A DNA stretch of 64,000 nt. Origin: Streptomyces sp. AC550_RSS872. Lineage in GTDB: Bacteria; Actinomycetota; Actinomycetes; Streptomycetales; Streptomycetaceae. Under the pieces are notes generated by a model that was not told where the DNA came from, did no database searches, and saw only the letters and a list, made by a program, of their open reading frames with translations. A program made the position numbers and the translations under genes. The DNA lies in NCBI RefSeq assembly GCF_019049285.1, contig NZ_JAGMUL010000011.1, positions 1-64,000 on the forward strand. Reading direction: 5' to 3'. This document shows positions 45,901-54,163 of the stretch, in pieces (the first letter of the stretch is position 1; the number at the start of each line of letters is the position of its first letter).

Positions 45901-46982
45901 GGGTCGGCCAGGGCCTGCTGGAGTCCTTCTCCGAGACCTGCGTCCACTGCAACGGCCGCGGTGTCATCGTGCACATGGAGCAGCCGACGGCCGTCGGTGG
46001 CGGCGGCAAGCGCAAGAAGCGCGCGCGGGCCGGTGCCGGTCCCGAGCACGTCCACGAGGCCGCCGTCGCCGTCGAGCCGGTCGAGACGGCCGAGGAGGAG
46101 GCGGAGACCGAGGCCGAGGTCGCGGCCGAGGCCGCCGAGCCCGCCGCGCTCCCGGAGCCCGCCTTCGCGCCGGACGAGGAGCTGTACAGCAGCGTCGCCG
46201 AGGCGGAGGCCGCGGCCGGCCGCGGTGGCCGTTCGCGCCGCCGTGGCGGTCGGCGGGCATCGGCCCCGGCGGGTGCGCCCAGGAAGCCCGAGGCCGTTCC
46301 CACGGCCCAGGACGTGACCGTCGCCGACGAGGTCGCGCGTCCGGTGCAGCCGGAGTCGGCCGCCGAGGCGAAGGCCGAGCCGGTGGCCGTGGAGGACGCG
46401 GTCGTCGAGGCCGTGGCCACCGAGGCCCCGGCCGTCGAGGAGGCCGCGCCCAAGGGGCGTACGCGGCGTCGCGCCACCCGTAAGGTGTCCGCGCCCGCAG
46501 GGTCGCCCGCGGGGGCCGAGGCCACCGTGGTGACCGTCGCCGAGACCGCGGCACCGGCGCCCGAGCCGGTGGCGCAGGCCCCGGCCGAGGCCCCGGCGGA
46601 GCAGGCCGGGGCGCCTGCGGCCGAAGCGGTCGCCGAGAGTGCCGCTCCGGCCCGCCCGCGGCGCCGCGCCGTGCGCAAGGCCACCGCGCCGACCGCCTCC
46701 GAGGACACGGCCGTCGTGGTCGTCCCGGCCGCGGAGACCGAGGTCACCGCTGGGGCCCCGGCCGCCGAGGAGGCCGTCGAGCAGACGGCTCCGGCCAAGA
46801 AGACGGCCCGTAAGACGGCCAAGAAGGCGACGGCGAAGAAGGCCGCGACCAAGAAGACCGCGGCCAAGAAGACGGTCGCGAAGAAGGCGACGGCCAAGAA
46901 GGCGGCGAAGAAGCCGGCGGCGAAGAAGACCGCGGCGGCGGAACAGAAGGCGTCGTCCGTCTCGGCCTCGACGGAGGACTGA
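42915..46982 (+). CDS. rne: Ribonuclease E/G family endoribonuclease
   Basis: 1355 residues, with the catalytic core in the middle. Residues 1-~570 are Ala/Glu-rich with repeated Arg blocks (RRRAVRRASAPAG, RRTRRRATRRV). The S1/RNase H/DNase I-like core spans ~600-1040: DIGKGRNAVLYAGEVNF, VVVDVNTGKF with Asp907, VIDFIDM with Asp951, and the zinc-link C-V-H-C (Cys1009, Cys1012). Spacings (44 and 58) match E. coli Asp303/346/Cys404. The C-terminal part ends in a histone-like Lys/Ala tail (KKTARKTAKKATAKKA). It processes rRNA and degrades mRNA and may scaffold partners through its arms. ATG at 42915; a terminator follows. Confidence 0.96.
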   Translation: MLEPTEPNEGSELNTPSDTLPPRRRRRAASRPAGPPSAAAETHPAEVVEPAIPVAETADVAALSDEAETAEKPDESVEAEVTPEAAETEERAETEAAEEAAEAPPAPRSRRRAVRRASAPAGAPAAAEAAETVVPVTATAPVAEEAPAAAESTEVTEEAAPPRTRRRAVRRASAPAGAPAAAEAAESTAPAEVPATAEAAAPAEAEETVEEAAPRRTRRRATRRVSAPEAAPADESAEAPVSAEAPAEAEEAAEAAEEAAPRRTRRRATRRVAAPAEAAADQAPAETPVTAETPVTPGIETETAAVAGVAAPAEEPAAEADEEAGPRRRRRVVRRAAAGFAAPAQAPASEAPEAPRPARPAVAVFQAPVFTEPQFQTPQRAAAEAAAEAETEDVAEAPAEEQPAAARRRRRRRGAGYGEETEAQAVETAVEDETEEAEEAEEAAEDVVEGEDSDETEETGSRRRRRRGGRRRRRGDAADAESEGADTEDEAAAEQAAQDAEDTAEQEEEDAEDAREEGGGSSSSSRRRRRRRRRAGDSAVDSEPGDGDPERTVVKVREPRPKAEPSDEVQSIKGSTRLEAKKQRRREGREQGRRRVPIITEAEFLARREAVERVMVVRQSGERTQIGVLEDNVLVEHYVNKEQATSYVGNVYLGKVQNVLPSMEAAFIDIGKGRNAVLYAGEVNFEALGMANGPRRIESALKSGQSVLVQVTKDPIGHKGARLTSQVSLPGRYLVYVPEGSMTGISRKLPDTERARLKTILKKIVPEDAGVIVRTAAEGASEDELRRDVERLQAQWEEIQKKAKNGNAPTLLYGEPDMTVRVVRDIFNEDFSKVVVSGDDAWETVHGYVSHVAPDLAERLSKWTSEVDVFATYRIDEQLAKALDRKVWLPSGGSLVIDRTEAMVVVDVNTGKFTGQGGNLEETVTRNNLEAAEEIVRQLRLRDLGGIIVIDFIDMVLESNRDLVLRRLLECLGRDRTKHQVAEVTSLGLVQMTRKRVGQGLLESFSETCVHCNGRGVIVHMEQPTAVGGGGKRKKRARAGAGPEHVHEAAVAVEPVETAEEEAETEAEVAAEAAEPAALPEPAFAPDEELYSSVAEAEAAAGRGGRSRRRGGRRASAPAGAPRKPEAVPTAQDVTVADEVARPVQPESAAEAKAEPVAVEDAVVEAVATEAPAVEEAAPKGRTRRRATRKVSAPAGSPAGAEATVVTVAETAAPAPEPVAQAPAEAPAEQAGAPAAEAVAESAAPARPRRRAVRKATAPTASEDTAVVVVPAAETEVTAGAPAAEEAVEQTAPAKKTARKTAKKATAKKAATKKTAAKKTVAKKATAKKAAKKPAAKKTAAAEQKASSVSASTED

Positions 46983-47040
46983 CCGGAACGACCGACGGCC
47001 TCGGGGTCACCCAGACCCCGGGACCGATCCTCCCGACACG

Positions 47041-47076
47041 AGCGCGGGGCACCGGAACCACCCGGTGCCCCGCGCT
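47041..47076 (+). terminator. Strong hairpin terminator after rne
   Basis: agcgcggggcaccgg / ccggtgccccgcgct, perfect 15-bp arms with a 6-base loop. A second small hairpin (accccac / gtggggt, 47280-47299) lies in the leader of the sugar cluster. The rest of the 419-bp spacer is comparatively AT-rich (about 47,105-47,215) and probably contains the cluster promoter. Confidence 0.88.
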
Positions 47077-47401
47077 TCGGCGTTCACGGCTCCCACCGTC
47101 GGTGTTCGCCTTCACGTTCTTTTCATCATCCGGTCACTGTACGTATCGCTTGTGAGCGACAGCACGCCAAATCAAGGTTTCGCTGTGATAACCGGGAGGT
47201 AATTCGTTGTTCTTGTGCTGGTAACGTGACCGCGGTCCCGGCAGCTGAGACGCTCGCCGCCGTAGACCTCCCGCAAGGCACCCCACTGGGGGGTGGGGTC
47301 CTGCGCCCAGGGATGCGGACGTGCTGCGCTCGACAAGCGTCCCTCCCGACCTGGCACGACGTGGTGCGCCCCTTGAGGTCGCCGAAGAGGAGGGGGAGTC
47401 G

Positions 47402-48514
47402 ATGAGTGACGCCCAGGAGTTGATACCGGCTGCCAAGCCCGTCATCGACGAGCAGGAGATCGAGGCCGCGGTGCGCGTACTGCGCAGCGGCAGGGTTGTC
47501 CAGGGCCCCGAGGTGGCGGCCTTCGAAGAGGAGTTCTCGGAGCTGGTGGACGGGCGGACCTGCGTCGCTGTCAACTCCGGTACCTCCGCGCTGCATCTGA
47601 TGCTGATGGCGCTGGGCCTCGGCCCGGGCGACGAGGTGATCGTCCCCTCGTTCTCGTTCGCCGCTTCCGCCAACGCCGTACGCCTCGTCGGCGCGGACGT
47701 GGTCTTCGCCGACATCGACGCCGACACCTTCTGTCTGGATCCGGCCGCCGTGGAGGCCGCGATCACCCCGCGCACCGCCGCGATCATGCCGGTGCACCTG
47801 TACGGCCACCCCGCCGCCATGGACAGGATCATGGCGATCGCCGAGAAGCACGCGCTGGCCGTCGTCGAGGACGCCTGCCAGGCGCACGCGGCCGCGCTGA
47901 ACGGCACACCGGTCGGCGCGTTCGGCAACGGCGGAACCTTCAGCTTCTACCCGACCAAGAACATGCACAGCCTCGAAGGCGGCATGGTCTCCGCCGACGC
48001 CGAGACGGCCCGCGTCCTGCGGCTGCTGCGCAACCAGGGTATGGAGCAGCGCTACGCCAACGAGATCGTCGGCGCCAACGTCCGTATGACCGACGTCTCC
48101 GCCGCGATCGGCCGCGTGCAGCTGACCAAGCTGGCCGGCTGGACCGAGCGCCGGATCGCCAACGCCGCCCACCTCACCGAGCACATCACGGCGCCGAACG
48201 TGATCACGCCGAAGGCCGCCGAGGGCGTCCGGCACGTCTACCACCAGTACACGGTGCGTATCCGGGGTGACCGGGATGCCGCCATGGCCCGCCTGACCGA
48301 GGCCGGGATCGGCAACGCCGTGTACTACCCGACCCCGATCCACCGGCTGAAGCCGTACTGGGATCCGGATCAGAAGGCCGGCCGTACCTGGGACCTGCCC
48401 GAGACCGAGCGCGCGGCCGCCGAGGTCGTCTCGCTGCCGGTCCACCCTGCCCTGACCCAGCCGGACCTGGACCGCATCGTGGCCGCTGTGAACCAGCTGG
48501 GGGAAGAGCTGTGA
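47402..48514 (+). CDS. DegT/DnrJ/EryC1-type PLP sugar aminotransferase (WbpE/WlbC-like)
   Basis: 370 residues. Transfers an amino group to a keto-sugar nucleotide. Fold-type I motifs: NSGTSALHLML, EDACQAHAA with Asp157, and TFSFYPTKNMHSLEGG with the PLP Lys186. The ATG at 47402 has a purine-rich site upstream (aggagggg). Together with the oxidoreductase (4-base overlap), dehydrogenase and acetyltransferase nearby, the best match is the WbpE/WlbC step: formation of UDP-GlcNAc(3NH2)A from the 3-keto sugar. An aminotransferase for another amino sugar cannot be excluded. Confidence 0.9.
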   Translation: MSDAQELIPAAKPVIDEQEIEAAVRVLRSGRVVQGPEVAAFEEEFSELVDGRTCVAVNSGTSALHLMLMALGLGPGDEVIVPSFSFAASANAVRLVGADVVFADIDADTFCLDPAAVEAAITPRTAAIMPVHLYGHPAAMDRIMAIAEKHALAVVEDACQAHAAALNGTPVGAFGNGGTFSFYPTKNMHSLEGGMVSADAETARVLRLLRNQGMEQRYANEIVGANVRMTDVSAAIGRVQLTKLAGWTERRIANAAHLTEHITAPNVITPKAAEGVRHVYHQYTVRIRGDRDAAMARLTEAGIGNAVYYPTPIHRLKPYWDPDQKAGRTWDLPETERAAAEVVSLPVHPALTQPDLDRIVAAVNQLGEEL

Positions 48515-49536
48515 GCGCCGGAAGACCCCTGCGGGCCGGACTGGTCGGCCTCGGTTCGATGGGGCGCCACCACGCCCGGGTCCTGGCCGGTCTGGAGGGC
48601 GTCGACTTCGTCGGCGTCGTCGACCCGATGGGCGACAAGTACGGCGCCGCGCAGGGCGCGCCGGTGCTCGACACCGTGGAGCAGCTGCTCGCACTGGGCG
48701 TCGACTACACCGTCGTCGCCTGCCCCACGGCCCTGCACGAGGAGGTCGGCCTGCGGCTCGCCGAGGCCGGGGTGTGCGCACTGGTCGAGAAGCCGGTCGC
48801 CGACACCGTCGAGGGCGCCCGTCGCCTGGTCGAGGCGTTCGAGTCGCGCGGCCTGGTGGCCGGCGTCGGCCACATCGAGCGCTGCAATCCGGCGCTGCGT
48901 TCGCTGCGCGCCCGCCTGGAGTCCGGTGAACTGGGCGACGTCTACCAGGTCGTCACGCGGCGTCAGGGCCCGTTCCCGCACCGCATTGCCGACGTCGGCG
49001 TGGTCAAGGACCTGGCCACTCACGACATCGACCTCACCGGCTGGGTGACGGGCCGCGAGTACGTGTCCATCGCCGCGCACATCGTCTCCAAGAGCGGCCG
49101 CCTGCACGAGGACATGGTCTCCGCGGTCGGCCGCCTGGACGACGGCACGATGGTCAACCACCTCGTGAACTGGCTCAGCCCCCTCAAGGAACGTTTCACC
49201 TCGGTCACCGGCGAGCGCGGCTGCTTCATCGCCGACACCCTCACCGCGGACCTCACCTTCCACTCCAACGCGGCGGTCGCCACCGAGTGGGAGGCGCTCC
49301 AGGCCTTCCGGGGCGTCGCCGAGGGCGACATGATCCGCTACGCCATCCAGAAGCGGGAACCGCTGCTCGTCGAGCACGAGCTGTTCCGGGACGCAGTCCT
49401 CGGCAAGCCGGCGGACATCTGCACCCTGCGTCAGGGGATGCGCACGGTCGAAGTGGCCGCCGCGGTCCTCGAGTCGGCGGTGTCGGGACGCAGTGTTGAT
49501 CTTCGGTCGGAGGAATTGGCAACCCATGGCAGTTGA
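48511..49536 (+). CDS. Gfo/Idh/MocA-family sugar-nucleotide oxidoreductase (WbpB/WlbA-like)
   Basis: 341 residues. The N-terminal Rossmann fold has GLVGLGSMGRHHARVL (about 10-25) and the family motif LVEKPVADTVEGA (about 92-104). The substrate domain contains VGHIERCNPALR and VKDLATHDIDL. In the Wbp/Wlb pathway this enzyme oxidises C3 of UDP-GlcNAcA. The GTG at 48511 overlaps the aminotransferase stop by four bases, so the two are translationally coupled. It lies 11 bases from overlap with the glycosyltransferase start, in one operon. Confidence 0.88.
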   Translation: MSAGRPLRAGLVGLGSMGRHHARVLAGLEGVDFVGVVDPMGDKYGAAQGAPVLDTVEQLLALGVDYTVVACPTALHEEVGLRLAEAGVCALVEKPVADTVEGARRLVEAFESRGLVAGVGHIERCNPALRSLRARLESGELGDVYQVVTRRQGPFPHRIADVGVVKDLATHDIDLTGWVTGREYVSIAAHIVSKSGRLHEDMVSAVGRLDDGTMVNHLVNWLSPLKERFTSVTGERGCFIADTLTADLTFHSNAAVATEWEALQAFRGVAEGDMIRYAIQKREPLLVEHELFRDAVLGKPADICTLRQGMRTVEVAAAVLESAVSGRSVDLRSEELATHGS

Positions 49537-51109
49537 GAACCACGCGGCGGCGCGGCGGGCCACGCGCGGGCGGATCGTGATGCTCGTCGACAACGGCGTC
49601 AACGGCGACTCGCGCGTGCAGAAGGAGGCCCGCTCGGCCGCCGAGGCCGGCTGGGACGTCGTCCTGCTGGGCAAGGCCAGGGGCAAGAAGGAGGAGACCT
49701 GGCAGATCGGCGACGCCGAGGTCCGCCTGATCCGTGTGCCCGGCCCGATGGCCCGGCGGCGCCACGAGTACCGGCGCGCCGTGCTGCGCTCCCCGCTGGC
49801 CTACAAGCCCGGTCCGCTGGCCGCGTACCGGCAGCAGCGGATCAAGGCCTGGCGGGCCGATCTCAACATCCGGCTGATTCTCGCCCAGCGGGAGGGCTCG
49901 GCCCTGGCCCGGCTGCGGCTGCTGGTGCCGCGGCTGACCGCCCGGCTGATGTACTCCTGGGTGAAGCTGCGGCACCGAAAGACCCTGGCGCTGGAGAAGC
50001 GCCGCAAGACCATGGACTCGGCCCTGGACCGGTTCACCACGGCCTTCTGGCAGAAGACCATGGGCAACCGCAGCTGGCGTCGGCTCGACCCGCACCTTTG
50101 GGACTACGAGCTGGCGTACGGCAAGGTCGTCGACGAGCTCAAGCCGGACCTGATCCACGCCAACGACTTCCGCATGCTCGGCGTCGGCGCCCGCGCCACG
50201 CTGCGCGCCCGGGCCCGGGGCAGGAACGTCAAGCTCGTCTGGGACGCCCACGAGTTCCTGCCCGGCATCAAGCCGTGGAACCCGCATCCGCGCTGGCATG
50301 TCGCCCAGTGCGCGCACGAGCGCGAGTACGCGCGGCACGCCGACGCCGTCACGACGGTGTCGGAGACCCTCGCCGGGATGCTCCAGGAGCGGCACGGGCT
50401 GAAGGCGAAACCCACCGTCGTCCTCAACGCCCCCGACGCGGAGGTCTCGCCGGAGCAGGCCGCCGAACCCGTCCCGGACCTGCGGGAGCTGTGCGGCATC
50501 GGGCACGACGTCCCGCTCACCGTCTACAGCGGCGCGGCCGCACCGCAGCGCGGCCTCGACATCATGGTCGAGTCCCTGCCGTTGCTGCCCGAGGTCCACA
50601 CGGCGTTCGTCGTGCTCAACACGGGGTCCGAGTACATGCGGACCCTGCGGGCGCGGGCGGAGGAACTCGGCGTCGGCGATCGGCTGCACATCCTGCCGTA
50701 CGTGCCGCATTACCAGGTGGTGCGGTTCCTGTCGGCCGCGGACCTCGGGGTCATCCCGATCCACCACTGGCCGAACCACGAGATCGCGCTCATCACCAAG
50801 TTCTTCGAGTACTCCCACGCGCGGCTGCCCCTGGTGGTCAGCGACGTGAAGACGATGGGCGCCATGGTCGAGAAGACCGGTCAGGGCGAGGTGTTCCGGG
50901 CCGAGGATCTGGAGGACTATGTGCGTGCGGTGAAGTCGGTGCTCGGCGACGCCGAGCGGTACCGGGGCGTGTACGACACGCCGGGGCTCCTCGACCAGTG
51001 GACGTGGGAGGCGCAGGCCGACGTACTGGACTCCGTCTACACCGCACTGCTGCCCGGCAGCGGGTCCCGTCAGGCGGGCGACCGCACAGTGGTGGAGGCA
51101 CGGGCATGA
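49526..51109 (+). CDS. Glycosyltransferase family 4
   Basis: 527 residues, with a GT-B fold. N-terminal half: VMLVDNGVNGDSRVQKEARS, a basic membrane-proximal insertion (about 85-175) rich in Arg/Lys and hydrophobics, then DLIHANDFRMLGVGA and LVWDAHEFLPG. C-terminal half: VYSGAAAPQRGLDIMVESLP and the nucleotide-sugar site around ALITKFFEYSHARLPLVVS. No Sec signal. Presumably it transfers the diacetamido-uronic sugar, or the next one, onto a lipid-linked chain. ATG at 49526 with ggagga 9 bases upstream. Its stop overlaps the next glycosyltransferase start (ATGA). Confidence 0.88.
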   Translation: MAVENHAAARRATRGRIVMLVDNGVNGDSRVQKEARSAAEAGWDVVLLGKARGKKEETWQIGDAEVRLIRVPGPMARRRHEYRRAVLRSPLAYKPGPLAAYRQQRIKAWRADLNIRLILAQREGSALARLRLLVPRLTARLMYSWVKLRHRKTLALEKRRKTMDSALDRFTTAFWQKTMGNRSWRRLDPHLWDYELAYGKVVDELKPDLIHANDFRMLGVGARATLRARARGRNVKLVWDAHEFLPGIKPWNPHPRWHVAQCAHEREYARHADAVTTVSETLAGMLQERHGLKAKPTVVLNAPDAEVSPEQAAEPVPDLRELCGIGHDVPLTVYSGAAAPQRGLDIMVESLPLLPEVHTAFVVLNTGSEYMRTLRARAEELGVGDRLHILPYVPHYQVVRFLSAADLGVIPIHHWPNHEIALITKFFEYSHARLPLVVSDVKTMGAMVEKTGQGEVFRAEDLEDYVRAVKSVLGDAERYRGVYDTPGLLDQWTWEAQADVLDSVYTALLPGSGSRQAGDRTVVEARA

Positions 51110-52770
51110 CCACCCCCGACGTCAGCGTGATCGTCGCTGTCTACAACACCATGCCCTACCTGACGGAGTGCCTGAACTCCCTGATCGGGCAGAGCATCGG
51201 CCTCGGCCGGCTGGAGATCGTCGCCGTCGACGACGGGTCCACGGACGACAGCGGCCGCGAGCTCGACCGCTTCGCCGAGCGGTACCCGGACACCGTCAAG
51301 GTGATCCACCAGGCCAACTCCGGCGGGCCGGCCGCCCCCAGCAACCGGGCGCTCGACATCGCCACGGGCCGGTACGTCTACTTCATCGGCTCCGACGACT
51401 ACCTCGGCGAAGAGGCGCTGGAGCGCATGGTGGCGGCCGCCGACGAGCACGGCTCGGACGTCGTCGTCGGCAAGATGGTCGGCACCAACGGCCGGTACGT
51501 GCACCAGGCGCTGTACAAGGAGAACGCGGCGGACGTCAGCCTGTACGACTCCGCCCTGCCGTGGACCCTCGCCAACACCAAGCTGTTCCGGCGGGAGTTG
51601 GTCGAGCAGCACAAGCTGCGCTTCCCCGAGCACCTGCCCGTGGGCAGCGACCAGCCGTTCACCATCGAGGCGTGCGTGCGCGCCAAGAAGATCTCGGTGG
51701 TGGCCGACTACACGTGCTACTACGCGGTCAAGCGCGGCGACGCCAGCAACATCACCTACCGGGCCGACCACCTGGCCCGGCTGCGGTGCACCGCGGAGAT
51801 CATGGACTTCACCGCGGGGATCGTCGAGGAGGGCCCGCGGCGTGACGCCGTGCTGCGCCGGCACTTCACCTGGGAGCTGGCGAAGCTGGTCCAGGACGAC
51901 TTCCCGGCCCTGGACCGCGAACTGCGGCGGGAGATCTGCGCGGGTATCGCCCGGCTCGCCGACACCTACTTCACCGACGGCATCCGTGACGCCATGGACG
52001 TCAAGCGCCGGGTGCGGATCTGTCTGGCGCAGGCCGGAGCGGTCGACGAGCTGTGCGAGGCGATCACCTCGGAGAAGCAGCACGGGGCGCCGCCGTTCGT
52101 CGTCGAGGGCGAGCGCGCCTACGCCCGCTATCCGGGCTTCCGCGACCCGCGCATCGGCCTGTCCGACCGCTGCTTCGAGCTCGTCGGCGAGGCGGTCCCC
52201 GGCCGGCTCGCCAAGGGCACCGAACTGCTCACCTCCGCCTGGGAGCAGGAGGGCGAAGGCATCACCTACACGGCCTCGGTCAAGGTCGGCGTCGTCGGTG
52301 ACGTCGACAGTGCCGTCCTTCGGTTCGCGCAGGGCGCCATGCCCAAGTCGGCCGACAAGCCCGGCGCCAGGAAGCTGCCGGCCGGGCACGGCCTCGCCGA
52401 GCCGGTCGGCGAGTTCAGCACCGAGCCCGCCGAGGACGGCGCCGGCACGGTGCTGCACGCGCGCGTCCCGCTGGAGCGGCGGACGGCCAAGCTGGGCGTC
52501 CGCGTCTACCTGGACGTCGCGGGTGCGACGTACGAGATCCCCGTGCGCGGCAAGGGCAAGCCGATGCCGCTGGCCCGCCGCTGGGGTGCCTACGAGGACC
52601 CGTACCGGGCCTCGGCCGTGGTCAACCCCAAGGGACGCGTGGTGATCGACACCGCCCGGATGTTTCCGCCGAAGCAGTCACTGGCCCAGCGGGTGAAGGC
52701 GCGCCTCGCCCGCAGCATGCGGCCCCGACGATCCGCCGCCGCGAAGCCGAGCGGTGCCAAGAGGAAGTAG
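51106..52770 (+). CDS. Glycosyltransferase family 2 with C-terminal beta-domain
   Basis: 554 residues. The GT-A domain (1-~230) has VSVIVAVYNTMPYLTECLNS, AVDDGSTDDSG, a DxD-like GSDDYLGEEAL and the base region PVGSDQPFTIEA. A helical region (~240-340) follows, then a beta-rich domain (~370-510), similar in layout to wall-polymer transferases such as TarS/TarQ. The C-terminus is Arg/Lys-rich (ARLARSMRPRRSAAAKPSG), suited to membrane binding. The start overlaps the previous gene by four bases. It probably extends or decorates a cell-surface glycan with the sugar made by this cluster. Confidence 0.88.
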   Translation: MTTPDVSVIVAVYNTMPYLTECLNSLIGQSIGLGRLEIVAVDDGSTDDSGRELDRFAERYPDTVKVIHQANSGGPAAPSNRALDIATGRYVYFIGSDDYLGEEALERMVAAADEHGSDVVVGKMVGTNGRYVHQALYKENAADVSLYDSALPWTLANTKLFRRELVEQHKLRFPEHLPVGSDQPFTIEACVRAKKISVVADYTCYYAVKRGDASNITYRADHLARLRCTAEIMDFTAGIVEEGPRRDAVLRRHFTWELAKLVQDDFPALDRELRREICAGIARLADTYFTDGIRDAMDVKRRVRICLAQAGAVDELCEAITSEKQHGAPPFVVEGERAYARYPGFRDPRIGLSDRCFELVGEAVPGRLAKGTELLTSAWEQEGEGITYTASVKVGVVGDVDSAVLRFAQGAMPKSADKPGARKLPAGHGLAEPVGEFSTEPAEDGAGTVLHARVPLERRTAKLGVRVYLDVAGATYEIPVRGKGKPMPLARRWGAYEDPYRASAVVNPKGRVVIDTARMFPPKQSLAQRVKARLARSMRPRRSAAAKPSGAKRK

Positions 52771-52782
52771 TAGCGACCGTCC

Positions 52783-54066
52783 ATGAACATCTGTGTAGTA
52801 GCGCTCGGCAAGATCGGTCTGCCGCTGGCCGTGCAGTTCGCCTCCAAGGGCCACCGGGTCATCGGCGCGGACGTCAACGAGAAGGTCGTGGAGCTGGTCA
52901 ACGCCGGCACCGAGCCATTCCCCGGTGAGCACGACCTGGACGTCAAGCTCAAGCAGGCCGTCGACGCCGGGCTGCTGACGGCGACGACGGACACCGCGGC
53001 CGCGGTCGCCGAGTCCGAGGCCGTCGTCGTGGTCGTCCCGCTGTTCGTCGACGCCGAGGGCGTGCCGGACTTCGGCTGGATGGACGCCGCGACGAAGGCG
53101 ATCGCGCAGGGCCTCAAGCCCGGCACGCTGGTGTCGTACGAGACGACGCTCCCGGTCGGCACCACCCGCACCCGCTGGGCGCCGATGCTCGCCGAGGGCT
53201 CCGGCCTCACCGCCGGCGAGGACTTCCACCTGGTCTTCTCGCCCGAACGCGTCCTGACCGGCCGTGTCTTCGCCGACCTGCGCCGCTACCCGAAGCTGGT
53301 CGGCGGCATCGACGAGGCGTCGACGGCCCGCGGTGTGGAGTTCTACGAGCAGGTCCTCGACTTCGACGAGCGCACCGATCTGCCGCAGCCCAACGGTGTC
53401 TGGGACCTGGGCACCGCCGAGGCCTCGGAGCTCGCCAAGCTCGCGGAGACGACGTACCGCGATGTCAACATCGGCCTGGCGAACCAGTTCGCGCGCTTCG
53501 CCGACGCCAACGGCATCGACGTCAAGAAGGTCATCGAGGCCTGCAACTCCCAGCCGTACAGCCACATCCACCAGCCGGGCATCGCAGTCGGCGGCCACTG
53601 CATCCCGATCTACCCGCGGATGTACCTGTGGAACGACCCGGCGGCGACCGTCGTGCGCTCCGCCCGCGAGGCCAACGCCGCGATGCCGGAGTACGCCGTC
53701 GACCTGCTCGCGGCGGCGTACGGCGATCTGACCGGGGCCCACGTCCTTGTGCTGGGCGCGGCCTACCGTGGCGGCGTCAAGGAGACCGCCTTCTCCGGTG
53801 TCTTCCCGACGGTCGAGGCGCTCAAGGCGCGCGGCGCGGTGCCGTACGTCTCCGACCCGATGTACACGGCGGAGGAACTGGTGGGGCTCGGCCTCACCCC
53901 GCACACCGGCGAGAAGGTCACCGCGGCCATCCTCCAGGCCGACCACGCCGAGTACCGCGACCTGACCCCCGCCGACCTCCCGGACGTCACGGTCCTGGTC
54001 GACGGACGCCGTACGACCGACCCGGAGGCCTGGAAGGGCGTCCGGAGGGTCGTCATCGGCGGCTGA
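52783..54066 (+). CDS. UDP-sugar 6-dehydrogenase (WbpA/WecC-like)
   Basis: 427 residues. Two-step NAD-dependent oxidation of a UDP-sugar at C6 to the uronic acid. N-terminal Rossmann motif VVALGKIGLPLAVQFASKGH, FSPERVLTGR, and catalytic Cys273 in VGGHCIPIYP. The C-terminal UDP-binding domain has GAAYRGGVKETAFSG. Within this cluster the expected substrate is UDP-GlcNAc, giving UDP-GlcNAcA, though UDP-ManNAc cannot be excluded. ATG at 52783, 12 bp after the glycosyltransferase; last plus-strand gene of the cluster, followed by a terminator. Confidence 0.9.
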   Translation: MNICVVALGKIGLPLAVQFASKGHRVIGADVNEKVVELVNAGTEPFPGEHDLDVKLKQAVDAGLLTATTDTAAAVAESEAVVVVVPLFVDAEGVPDFGWMDAATKAIAQGLKPGTLVSYETTLPVGTTRTRWAPMLAEGSGLTAGEDFHLVFSPERVLTGRVFADLRRYPKLVGGIDEASTARGVEFYEQVLDFDERTDLPQPNGVWDLGTAEASELAKLAETTYRDVNIGLANQFARFADANGIDVKKVIEACNSQPYSHIHQPGIAVGGHCIPIYPRMYLWNDPAATVVRSAREANAAMPEYAVDLLAAAYGDLTGAHVLVLGAAYRGGVKETAFSGVFPTVEALKARGAVPYVSDPMYTAEELVGLGLTPHTGEKVTAAILQADHAEYRDLTPADLPDVTVLVDGRRTTDPEAWKGVRRVVIGG

Positions 54067-54079
54067 CCCCGGATTGCAC

Positions 54080-54110
54080 GTAGCCCCCACCCGACGGGGA
54101 TGGGGGCTAC
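54080..54110. terminator. Hairpin between convergent cluster genes
   Basis: gtagccccca / tgggggctac, perfect 10-bp arms with an 11-base loop; serves the dehydrogenase and the convergent acetyltransferase. Confidence 0.8.
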
Positions 54111-54163
54111 TGGCTGCCGGACCTCAACGCACCAGGCTCAGCATCCGAATCGCCGGGCGCGGC

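Noticed and set aside
42855..46055. A 1066-residue minus-strand frame over rne
   Set aside because: Mirror of the rne coding strand, low-complexity Leu/Gly/Arg composition, no start signal.
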